DNA of 64,000 bases from Tepidisphaera sp. GTDB taxonomy: Bacteria; Planctomycetota; Phycisphaerae; Phycisphaerales; UBA1924. Of the stretch, positions 54,735 through 62,651 are shown piece by piece (within the stretch, counting starts at the first letter, position 1; each line of letters starts with the position of its first letter). The notes below the pieces were generated by a model. It made no database searches. It saw nothing but the letters and a program-made list of their open reading frames with translations, and had not been told where the DNA came from. The position numbers and the translations under genes are program-made. Where the stretch lies: positions 310,001-374,000 of the forward strand of contig WGNV01000002.1 in assembly GCA_016124375.1 (NCBI GenBank), in the 5' to 3' direction.

Positions 54735-55847
54735 TCAACGCCACACGTCGAACACCTGCACCGCCACCGGTATCTGCGGCGTGAACAGCATCGACAGCCC
54801 ATCGGACGTGTGCTGAAGCTGGTTGATGTCCGCCGCCACCGGGGGTGCGAGGTACACGCCCACCACCTGCGTCTGGTTCATGGGGTCGATCTCCAGCGCG
54901 GTCACGGTGTGAACCACGCCGAACTGGTCGACAAACTTCTGGCCCACCTGGTTGGCGTAGTTTCGCAACAGGCTGCCGCTGCTGAACACGATCCGGCTGT
55001 AGCCGTCCGGGCCGTAACTGCCCAGCTCGTACGAGATCTTCTGAACCATCGAGTAGTTGAGAGGCCCCGAGCCCCCCAAGCCGACACCGTCGTTCAGCGG
55101 GCGTCCGTCGCGATCCTGTGCCACCGGCACGCGCCGCTGCATCGGGTCGCTCAGGTTGGTGCCGGTCAGAACGTCGGCCAGGGTGGTCGAGCCGATCGTG
55201 CGGATGCCGCTATCGATCCGGCGAACAAAGACCGCGACCTGCAGGCTGTCGAAGGCGGAAGGCGTGCGCCCGCCTCCGTTTCCCGTCGCAAGGCGAGCAA
55301 AGTCGCTGCCGATGCGGCGCCGAACCGCGAAATCCCACACCATCCGGGGCGTCGAGCCCAGGCCCGAGTAGGGCTTGGGGTAGAGCCGGTCGGCGATGGG
55401 CACCTTCACGGTCTGGCCGATGAGGGAGCCGCCGGTGCCGATGGTCACATCGCCCGTCTGCGAATCGATCGTGAAGAGCGAGCCCGTGCCCGGCACGATC
55501 CACTCCTCGTTCTGAGAGAACATGGTGTCGGCGATCAGCACGTCCCAGCCGCGACGGTCGGTCGCGTAGGTGCCCTGCGTGAGGTCGATCGGGTTGCCCG
55601 AGGCGTCGAGGCGAGGGCTGGGCGTATCGAGCGCCGAACCGACGAGGTAGTCTTCCGCCGAGCGGGCCAGCGACGCGCCCAGGGTTCCGTCGTTGGCGGT
55701 GCGTTGCTGCGTGAGCACCGTGGGGAAGACCGCCGCGAGCCCGAGCAGGCCCAGCGACAGCACCACCACGGCAATCAGCACCTCGATGAGCGAGAACGCC
55801 GAGGCCGACGGGCGGCGGATGCTGTTTTTCATCGTCTCGTGGTGCAT
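54735..55847 (-). CDS. Prepilin-like protein, GspI/PilV-like
   Basis: 370 residues. The leader ends SASA followed by FSLIEVLIAVVVLSLGLLGLAAV, a GspI/PilV-type pilin helix with Glu at position 5 and Ala in place of the usual Gly before the cleavage site. GspI is a tip pseudopilin. AGGAGA lies eight bases before the ATG at 55847, and the start is two bases past the stop of the GspH-like gene. Confidence 0.78.
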   Translation of the reverse strand: MHHETMKNSIRRPSASAFSLIEVLIAVVVLSLGLLGLAAVFPTVLTQQRTANDGTLGASLARSAEDYLVGSALDTPSPRLDASGNPIDLTQGTYATDRRGWDVLIADTMFSQNEEWIVPGTGSLFTIDSQTGDVTIGTGGSLIGQTVKVPIADRLYPKPYSGLGSTPRMVWDFAVRRRIGSDFARLATGNGGGRTPSAFDSLQVAVFVRRIDSGIRTIGSTTLADVLTGTNLSDPMQRRVPVAQDRDGRPLNDGVGLGGSGPLNYSMVQKISYELGSYGPDGYSRIVFSSGSLLRNYANQVGQKFVDQFGVVHTVTALEIDPMNQTQVVGVYLAPPVAADINQLQHTSDGLSMLFTPQIPVAVQVFDVWR

Positions 55848-55849
55848 GC

Positions 55850-56998
55850 TCACATCTCCTGCAACTGGCCAAAGGTGCGTTCGACCGTGAACAGCCGCGC
55901 CGAGGTCTTGACCGGCCCCGTATCGCCCGTGCGGACGTACGACCCGGTGAGCCACTCTCCGATGTGCACCGTCGCGTCGTCCGGGCTCATGCCCGCGGGC
56001 AGCAGGCCAGGGTCCAGGCCGGGCCCGGTGTAGCCCGGCGCCGTCGGGTTCTTGTAAGGCGTGCCCCCCGTGCCGTTGTTGCTGCCACCAATTCGCAGCG
56101 CCGCGATCAGGTCCTTTTCCTGGTACAGCGCCAGATCCGTCACCGGCCCCGCCAGCACCGTGTCGGGCGAGGTGTCGCCCACCAGCTTCTGGATGTCGGT
56201 TCGGGAAGAAATCAGGCTGTAGATGTCCGGCGCCCGAGTCAGGCGCCGAGCCACCAAGGCGGGATCCGACGCCACATCAAACCGCACCGAGGCGATGTTG
56301 TAAGGCGATGTGCCCCGGAAGCTCGATGAGTTCAGCGGATCGACCACGATCACCTTCGAGTCATCGCCCGTCGCGACCTGCCCCGTCGAGCCCTTGAATC
56401 GCACCATGAACGTCTGACGCTGCCAGCCAAAGTTGGGCGTCGTGCTCGCTGTGTTCACAAAGTTGGTCTCAGGGAAGACCCAGAGCCCGCGACCCGCGAG
56501 ATTCTTCAGGCTCTCGTACCACCCGTCGGGCGGCGTGCGGCTCACCGGGTCGTTGCCCGTCACTTCGCCCGGAGCCGCGAACCCACGCACCGACCAGCCC
56601 TTGGGCAGCACCACCGGCGCGATCTCGGGGATCGGTGTGAAAACCTCGCGGATCACCATGGCGTTACTGGCCGGCGTCTGTCCGCCATCGTTGACCGCGT
56701 CCTCCAGATTGCCCGCGAACTGACACGCCACCACCACCGTGCGCCCGTCCGCCCGGAAGAAGAACACCGCCGCGGCGTCCGCGCGGTCCGACCTCACCGC
56801 CGCGTCGCGGCACGCGGACATCGCGTTCCGAAGCTGGTTCTCCGCCAGCGACTGTTCGGAATCGTGCAGAATGCTCCCGATCGCCGGCACGCCAAACCCG
56901 ATCAGGATTCCCAGGATCGCGATCACCACCAGCACCTCAATCAGCGAGAATGCCCGGGCGATCGCCCCGTTCCGCAGGTTGTTTCGCGCCTGGTTCAT
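55850..56998 (-). CDS. Prepilin-like protein, GspH-like
   Basis: 382 residues. The leader ends AIARA followed by FSLIEVLVVIAILGILIGFGVPAIGSI, with Glu at position 5 and the GVPAI segment common in GspH/type IV pilin-like proteins; cleavage would again follow Ala. The rest is beta-rich and unassigned. The ATG overlaps the stop of the GspG-like gene in ATGA, so the two are translationally coupled. GspH joins the major pseudopilin to the tip. Confidence 0.78.
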   Translation of the reverse strand: MNQARNNLRNGAIARAFSLIEVLVVIAILGILIGFGVPAIGSILHDSEQSLAENQLRNAMSACRDAAVRSDRADAAAVFFFRADGRTVVVACQFAGNLEDAVNDGGQTPASNAMVIREVFTPIPEIAPVVLPKGWSVRGFAAPGEVTGNDPVSRTPPDGWYESLKNLAGRGLWVFPETNFVNTASTTPNFGWQRQTFMVRFKGSTGQVATGDDSKVIVVDPLNSSSFRGTSPYNIASVRFDVASDPALVARRLTRAPDIYSLISSRTDIQKLVGDTSPDTVLAGPVTDLALYQEKDLIAALRIGGSNNGTGGTPYKNPTAPGYTGPGLDPGLLPAGMSPDDATVHIGEWLTGSYVRTGDTGPVKTSARLFTVERTFGQLQEM

Positions 56999-58047
56999 TG
57001 GCCCACCTCGATCACGTTGTCGGCCTCGGCCTCGATCCTCGCCTGCCGCAGCACTTCCGCCGGCGCCGACGCCAGATCGCGCCCCAGCAGCCGCCCAAGC
57101 GTTGCAGGGTCCTCATCGCCAAACGCCTTGTTCCGCCCGGCCGCCACCACCGCCCACGCCGCCGTCTTCAGCGCCGGGTTGCGGTTCACATCCCGATCGG
57201 GGGGCACCACGATCCCCGCGTACGCCGGCAGCGTCGCATCGCGCCCCACCAGCAGCGGCACATTCAGATCCCGCACCGAAGGCGGGTTCGACCCGACCGG
57301 CGGCGTATGCACCCACCGGTAATACCGATACGCGACGCCATTGGGGTCCACCAGCTGCACGTGGTGCTCGTCGGTGTCGGACAGCGTCACCTTTCCCGAC
57401 GAAACGTTGACATATGGCCCAAAGGTCTGCCCCGCCCGCACCGAGGGGTTGTTCGCCGGATCCTTGGCGTGCTTGATCACCGACACTGGAATATCAAAGT
57501 GCCCGTCCGCGTAGGGCTTGTACAGCCCCAGCCCCGGCACCCCGTCCAACGGCAGCATGTTGTTGTACAGGTCCAGCGTGTCCATCGCGCCCATCAGGTA
57601 GATCGCCAGCGACCGCTCGCTGTAGCGCTTGTCCGGACCCGACGCCCCGTACGGGTCATCCGCCGTCGGCGACGGCGCCGGGGGCGATCCCATCCCCCGC
57701 AGAAACATCGTGTCCGGATCCGTCGGCCCCTGGTCAAACCGGATCACGTTCACGTAGGTGTCCGTTCCCGAAGTCACGACCACCGGGCTCCCGGCCACCT
57801 GCTGATCCCTCACCAGAGGCGGCAGTATCCCCGTCTCGTTCTTGAAGTGCACGATCGCCTCCGCGATCGTGCGCGACTGCTGCGCGACCGCGGTGCTCTT
57901 GGCGAGCTTCACCACGTGCCTGGCCCCGACGACCACCAGCCCCGCCAGGAGCCCCAGGATGAGGATCGAGACGATCATCTCGAGCAGGGTGAACCCGCGC
58001 CGTGTCGTGCCTGTCGACCTGAGCCGCTTGATGTGCCGTCGGTTCAT
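56995..58047 (-). CDS. Prepilin-like protein, GspG-like
   Basis: 350 residues. The only pseudopilin here with the classic cleavage site: TTRRG followed by FTLLEMIVSILILGLLAGLVVVGA. This is the GspG/PilA type, usually the major subunit, but at 350 residues it is more than twice the normal length of GspG. GGAG lies eight bases before the ATG at 58047. It follows gspF and overlaps the GspH-like gene by four bases. Confidence 0.78.
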   Translation of the reverse strand: MNRRHIKRLRSTGTTRRGFTLLEMIVSILILGLLAGLVVVGARHVVKLAKSTAVAQQSRTIAEAIVHFKNETGILPPLVRDQQVAGSPVVVTSGTDTYVNVIRFDQGPTDPDTMFLRGMGSPPAPSPTADDPYGASGPDKRYSERSLAIYLMGAMDTLDLYNNMLPLDGVPGLGLYKPYADGHFDIPVSVIKHAKDPANNPSVRAGQTFGPYVNVSSGKVTLSDTDEHHVQLVDPNGVAYRYYRWVHTPPVGSNPPSVRDLNVPLLVGRDATLPAYAGIVVPPDRDVNRNPALKTAAWAVVAAGRNKAFGDEDPATLGRLLGRDLASAPAEVLRQARIEAEADNVIEVGQ

Positions 58048-58148
58048 CCGTCGCGCTCCATTTCAAACCCGCATCCAGACCCGCATGGCCTGACCGCGCG
58101 AGCCGTCCCCAGGACGGCCCCCGCGCCAATGCCCCGCCCGCGCCGGCC

Positions 58149-59429
58149 TCAGATGCCGCCGCTCTGCAGGCTCTCGATCATCGACACCAGAGGCAGGAAC
58201 ATCGCCACGACGATGGTGCCGACGATGCCGCCCAGCACCACCACCATCAGCGGCTCGAGCAGGCTCACCAGCGACGCCACCGCCACGTCCACCTCTTCGT
58301 CGTAGTTGTCCGCGATCTTCAGGAGCATCGCGTCCAGCTCGCCCGTTTCTTCGCCCACGTCGATCATGTTGACCACGATCGCGTCGCACGTCTTGCTCTC
58401 GCGCAGCGGGCCGGCAAACCCCTCACCCTCGCGGATGCTGTCGTACACGCCCTGCAGCGCCTTCTCGAAGACCCAGTTGCCGCTGGTCTCCTTGGTGATC
58501 TTGATCGCTTCCAGAATCGGCACGCCCGCGGAGATCAGCGTGCCCAGCGTGCGGGTGAACCTCGCGATCGTCGTCTTGCGCACCAGGTTGCCGAAGACCG
58601 GCACCCGCAGCAGCATCCAGTCCAGCGCCGCCCGCCCCGGGCCCGACATGCGGATCAGCTTGTACGCGCCCCAGATGAGGATCGGCGAGGGCAGCAGCAG
58701 CACCACGCCGGGAATCGCCTGCCCCGCGTTGGTGCCCGCCACCCAGCGGCTCGACCTGATCAGCCAGCGCGTCAGCACCGGCAGGGCCACGCCGAAGTCC
58801 TTGAAGATCTCCTCGAACTTCGGAATGATGAAGATCATGATCGCCGTCAGGATCAACGCCGCGATGGACACGACCACGACCGGGTACACCATCGCGCCGC
58901 GGATCTTCCGCTTGAGGCGCTGGGCTTTTTCCATGAACTCGGCCAGACGCTGCAGGATGATGTCCAGCACGCCGCCGATCTCGCCTGCGTTCACCATCTT
59001 CACGTACAGGTGATTGAACGCGCGGGGGTACTTGCCCATCGATTCGCTGAGCGACGAGCCGCCCTCGACCTCCTCGCACACGCCCAGCAGGATGTTCTTC
59101 ATCTTGCCCGGCTTCTGCTGGCTCTCCAGAATCTGCAGCGAACGCAGCAGGGGCAGGCCGGCGTCCTGCAGCGTCGACAACTGACGCGTGAACGTGGTCA
59201 GTCTCTTGGCGCCGATGCCGCCGCCCGCGCGGCCCTTCTTGCGCTTGGTCTTGGCCCCGTCCCCGGCGGCCGTGCTCGCGGACTTCTTCACCGCCTGTTC
59301 GCGCACCGAGGTCGGATAGAACCCCTGGGCCTTGATCCGCTGGATCGCCTCTTCGGTGGTGCCCGCCTCGATCGTCCCCTTCTGGGGCTTGCCGGAGGAG
59401 TTCAGTGCCTCATACGCGAAGGTCGCCAT
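58149..59429 (-). CDS. gspF: Type II secretion/type IV pilus inner-membrane protein GspF (PilC)
   Basis: 426 residues. The duplicated GspF/PilC cytoplasmic domains are seen, the first with LTTFTRQLSTLQDAGLPLLRSL and the second with ARFTRTLGTLISAGVPILEAI, followed by three predicted membrane helices (VYPVVVVSIAALILTAIMIFII and a C-terminal pair ending VLGGIVGTIVVAMFLPLVSM). It forms the platform that transmits ATPase motion to pilin assembly. GAGGA precedes the ATG at 59429. Two hairpins lie between it and gspE. Confidence 0.95.
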   Translation of the reverse strand: MATFAYEALNSSGKPQKGTIEAGTTEEAIQRIKAQGFYPTSVREQAVKKSASTAAGDGAKTKRKKGRAGGGIGAKRLTTFTRQLSTLQDAGLPLLRSLQILESQQKPGKMKNILLGVCEEVEGGSSLSESMGKYPRAFNHLYVKMVNAGEIGGVLDIILQRLAEFMEKAQRLKRKIRGAMVYPVVVVSIAALILTAIMIFIIPKFEEIFKDFGVALPVLTRWLIRSSRWVAGTNAGQAIPGVVLLLPSPILIWGAYKLIRMSGPGRAALDWMLLRVPVFGNLVRKTTIARFTRTLGTLISAGVPILEAIKITKETSGNWVFEKALQGVYDSIREGEGFAGPLRESKTCDAIVVNMIDVGEETGELDAMLLKIADNYDEEVDVAVASLVSLLEPLMVVVLGGIVGTIVVAMFLPLVSMIESLQSGGI

Positions 59430-59451
59430 GCGTCAGTTCCTCGGTTGCATC

Positions 59452-59500
59452 CCGGGAGGGCAGGCCCTCCCGGATTGGCCCCGCTCGAACCGAGCGGGGC
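59452..59500. repeat. Two tandem perfect hairpins between gspE and gspF
   Basis: CCGGGAGGGC/GCCCTCCCGG (59452-59461 and 59464-59473) and GCCCCGCTCG/CGAGCGGGGC (59478-59487 and 59491-59500) form 10-base stems separated by four bases. No T-run follows, so they are not simple terminators; a REP-type pair or an mRNA-processing signal is possible. Confidence 0.7.
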
Positions 59501-59524
59501 TGGTGCCATTCGTTCTTCCGCCGC

Positions 59525-61261
59525 CTAATCCTCTTCCGACAGTGTTTCGCGCACGACCTCGTCGATCGTGGTCTGCCCTTCGTAGATCGCCAGCATGCCC
59601 GACTCGCGCAGCGAGCGCATGCCCCGCTTGCGTGCGTGGGACCGCAGCAGCGTGGTGTTGGCGTTCTTCATGATCATCTCGCGCATCTCGTCGTCCATGG
59701 CCATGATCTCGAACAGGGCCATGCGCCCGCGATAGCCGCTCTTGTTGCAGTTGTCGCAGCCCCGCCCGCGTGCGAAGCGCTTGCCGACGACCTGGTTGGG
59801 CATCAGCCCCAGCTCCATCAGCTCCTCTTCCTTGGGCTCGTAGTACTCCTTGCACTTGGGGCACACGGTGCGCACCAGTCGCTGGGCGACAATCCCTTCG
59901 ATGGTCGCCGTCAGGAGGAACGGCTCCATGCCGAGGTCCACAAGACGGATCACGCTGCTGGGGGCGTCATTCGTGTGCAGGGTGCTGAGCACCAGGTGGC
60001 CCGTCAGCGACGCCTGCACCGCGATCTGGGCGGTCTCGAGGTCGCGGATTTCGCCCACCAGGATCACGTCCGGATCCTGACGCAGGAAGCTGCGCAGCGC
60101 CTTGGCGAAGGTCAGCCCCGCGTCCTCGTTCACCTGGCACTGGCACAGCCCGTCGATGTCGTACTCCACCGGGTCTTCGACGGTGAGGATCTTGGTCTCG
60201 ATGTCGTTGAGCTTGGCCAGGGCCGCGTACAGCGTCGTCGTCTTGCCCGAACCTGTGGGGCCGGTGACGGTCACGATGCCGTTGGGGCGGGTGATGAGCT
60301 TGCTGAACTTGTCGTAGTCATCCTGCCTGAGGCCGATGCGGTCCAGCGACAGTTCGACGTTGCCCCGGTCGAGCACGCGCATCACGCAGCTCTCGCCATG
60401 GATCGTCGGAAGGATCGCGATACGCAGGTCCACGGGCTTCCCGCTCACGGTCAACTCGATGCGCCCGTCCTGGGGCAGGCGGCGCTCCGCGATGTCCAGG
60501 TTCGCCATGACCTTGATGCGGCTCGTGATCGCCGGGCCCAGCTGCTTGGGGGGCGGCACCATCTCATAGAGCACGCCGTCGATGCGGTACCGCATCTTGA
60601 ACTCGTTCTCGAACGGCTCGAAGTGAATGTCGCTGGCCTTGTCCTTGATCGCCTGCATCAGCACCAGGTTCAGCAGTTTGATCACCTGGTTGTCGTTGGC
60701 CAGGTCCGCCATCTGATCCAGGTCGATCGACTGATCGTTCCGCCCGACCAGCGCGTCAAACTTCTTGTCCGCCGCCAGGCTCGACACCACATCCGTCACC
60801 GACTCCACCTTCGAGAAGTGCTTCTTGATCAGGGCGTCCACGATCGAGGGATCCGCCACCACCGCCTCGACGTTGAACCCCATCAGCACCCGAAGGTCGT
60901 CCACCGCCCGGAAGTTGTCCGGGGTCTTCATCGCGATCTTGAGGCGCTTCGAGGTCGGGTTGAACTCGATGGGCACGACTTCATATTGACGAATATTCTC
61001 TGCCGGGATGACGTCCTTCAGATCATCGCCAAGTGAGAAGTTGGAAAGATCGGCGTACGCAATGCCGGCCTGACCAGCCAGGCCCTCGGCAACGTCAGTC
61101 GGCTTACAAATCCCCATCTCAATGAGCAGCTTGCCGAGCAGCTCCTTGCGGGTCTTCTGGACCTCGAGCGCCTGGTGCACCTGCTCGCGAGAGACCTTGC
61201 CCAACTTCGTGAGCACACGCCCCAGCTTGCGGCCTTTGAGTTCTGCCGGATCGACTGCCAT
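59525..61261 (-). CDS. gspE: GspE/PilB assembly ATPase
   Basis: 578 residues. The N-terminal GspE_N domain (RVLTKLGKVSREQVHQALEVQ, IGICKPTDVAEGLAGQ-like) is followed by the hexameric ATPase with GPTGSGKTTT (residues 334-343, Lys340), an Asp box (DPDVILVGEIRD) and His box (GHLVLSTLHTNDAP), and the zinc-binding tetracysteine, VCPKCKEYYEP and GCDNCNKSG. It powers pilin polymerisation. It is the second of two GspE-type genes in this cluster. GGAAGGG lies about 11 bases before the ATG. The palindrome at 61348-61360 is 87 bases upstream. Confidence 0.96.
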   Translation of the reverse strand: MAVDPAELKGRKLGRVLTKLGKVSREQVHQALEVQKTRKELLGKLLIEMGICKPTDVAEGLAGQAGIAYADLSNFSLGDDLKDVIPAENIRQYEVVPIEFNPTSKRLKIAMKTPDNFRAVDDLRVLMGFNVEAVVADPSIVDALIKKHFSKVESVTDVVSSLAADKKFDALVGRNDQSIDLDQMADLANDNQVIKLLNLVLMQAIKDKASDIHFEPFENEFKMRYRIDGVLYEMVPPPKQLGPAITSRIKVMANLDIAERRLPQDGRIELTVSGKPVDLRIAILPTIHGESCVMRVLDRGNVELSLDRIGLRQDDYDKFSKLITRPNGIVTVTGPTGSGKTTTLYAALAKLNDIETKILTVEDPVEYDIDGLCQCQVNEDAGLTFAKALRSFLRQDPDVILVGEIRDLETAQIAVQASLTGHLVLSTLHTNDAPSSVIRLVDLGMEPFLLTATIEGIVAQRLVRTVCPKCKEYYEPKEEELMELGLMPNQVVGKRFARGRGCDNCNKSGYRGRMALFEIMAMDDEMREMIMKNANTTLLRSHARKRGMRSLRESGMLAIYEGQTTIDEVVRETLSEED

Positions 61262-61347
61262 TCTTCAATAACCCTTCCGACGGCCGACTCGCTGCCGACT
61301 TAGGGTGCGACGCAACGCCTCACCCCTCGGACGCCACCTTGGTCAAC

Positions 61348-61360
61348 ATCCGATTCGGAT
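61348..61360. promoter_or_regulatory. Perfect 13-base palindrome upstream of gspE
   Basis: ATCCGA-T-TCGGAT is a perfect inverted repeat in the gap between pilT and gspE. A weak minus-strand promoter (TTGACG, 16 bases, TAACCT) lies a few bases upstream of it, so it could be an operator. Low certainty. Confidence 0.25.
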
Positions 61361-61441
61361 AGGTTATCGAGTCAGTTCTGGCCGTCAATCAAAATAAGCA
61401 CCCCGAAACTCACACGCCACCTGGTTTTTTGGCGTTCAGAC

Positions 61442-62563
61442 TTACGCCTTTCCTTCTTCCGACTCCTCGTCCCATTCCATCCGACCCACCGTTCGCCCAA
61501 GTTTGTGGATGCGAGCAGTAAGATCACCTGGGTTTTTGCTCACGTCAATCATTTCCTCTGCGGCGATCACGCCACGCGAGTAGAGCGACCACAGGTGGTC
61601 GTCGAGCAACTGCATGCCGAACTTCTTGCCGGTCTGGATAGCCGAATCGATTCGGAAGGTCTTGGCTTCGCGGATCAGGTTGGCGATGGCGGGGGTGACG
61701 ACGAGGAACTCGTACGCCGCCACCATGCCGGGCTGGTCCACCCGGGTAAGCAGCGCCTGGCTGAGCACGCAGAGCAAGGCCGTGGAGAGCTGGACGCGGA
61801 TCTGGTTCTGTTGGGTGACCGGGAAGGCGTCGACGACACGGTCGATGGTCTTTGCGGCACCCGTGGTGTGGAGGGTGCCGAACACCAAGTGGCCCGTTTC
61901 GGCGGCTCGGACGGCCGCCTCGATCGTTTCCAGGTCTCGCATTTCGCCCACCAGGATCACGTCAGGGTCCTGACGCAAGGCTCGCCTGAGGGACTCGGCG
62001 AAGCTCGGCACGTCGTTGCCCACTTCGCGCTGGTTCACGATCGACTTCTTGTGATAGTGGTAGTACTCGATCGGGTCTTCCATCGTCACGATGTGCCGGT
62101 CCATCGTGGTGTTGATGTAGTCGATCATGGTCGCCAGCGTCGTCGTCTTGCCCGAACCCGTCGGTCCGGTAACCAAGAACAAGCCACGGGGACGGCGGAT
62201 CAGGTCTTTGCACACATCGGGCAGACCGATCTGCTCGAAGGTCAGGATTCGGCTCGGAATCTGGCGGCAGACGATGGCGAGATCGCCACGCTGGCGGAAG
62301 ACCGACACACGGAAGCGGGCGGCGGTGCCGTAGGCGAAGCCGAAGTCGGTGCCGCCTTCTTCCTGCAGTTCCTGCTGGTTGCGTTCCGGGGTGATCGCCT
62401 TCATGAGCGACACCATGTCGTCGGAGTCCAGGACCTTGGTCTGGAGGCTGCGGAGGCCGCCATGGAGGCGAAGGGTGGGCGGGCGGCCGACGGTGAGGTG
62501 AAGGTCGCTGGCGCCGTTCTTCACCACCGTATCGAGCAAGCGGTCGATCTGCATCGTGGACAT
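61442..62563 (-). CDS. pilT: PilT-type retraction ATPase
   Basis: 373 residues. The compact two-domain ATPase typical of PilT: an N-terminal GASDLHLTVGRPPTLRLHG, Walker A GPTGSGKTTT with Lys139, Asp box DPDVILVGEMRDLETI, His box GHLVFGTLHTTGAAKTID, and AIRNLIREAK-type ANLIREAKTFRIDSAIQTG near the end. No tetracysteine is present, distinguishing it from GspE/PilB. PilT depolymerises pili, so its presence between two assembly ATPases indicates a retractile type IV pilus rather than a pure type II secretion system. GGAG lies seven bases before the ATG. Confidence 0.95.
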   Translation of the reverse strand: MSTMQIDRLLDTVVKNGASDLHLTVGRPPTLRLHGGLRSLQTKVLDSDDMVSLMKAITPERNQQELQEEGGTDFGFAYGTAARFRVSVFRQRGDLAIVCRQIPSRILTFEQIGLPDVCKDLIRRPRGLFLVTGPTGSGKTTTLATMIDYINTTMDRHIVTMEDPIEYYHYHKKSIVNQREVGNDVPSFAESLRRALRQDPDVILVGEMRDLETIEAAVRAAETGHLVFGTLHTTGAAKTIDRVVDAFPVTQQNQIRVQLSTALLCVLSQALLTRVDQPGMVAAYEFLVVTPAIANLIREAKTFRIDSAIQTGKKFGMQLLDDHLWSLYSRGVIAAEEMIDVSKNPGDLTARIHKLGRTVGRMEWDEESEEGKA

Positions 62564-62651
62564 GAAGGCTCTCCGTCAGTGGCGGCGGGCTTGGTGCCGG
62601 CCGCGTGGGGGGTTTGTCGTCCTGCGTGTCTCGGGGACTGTTTTGCGGGGC

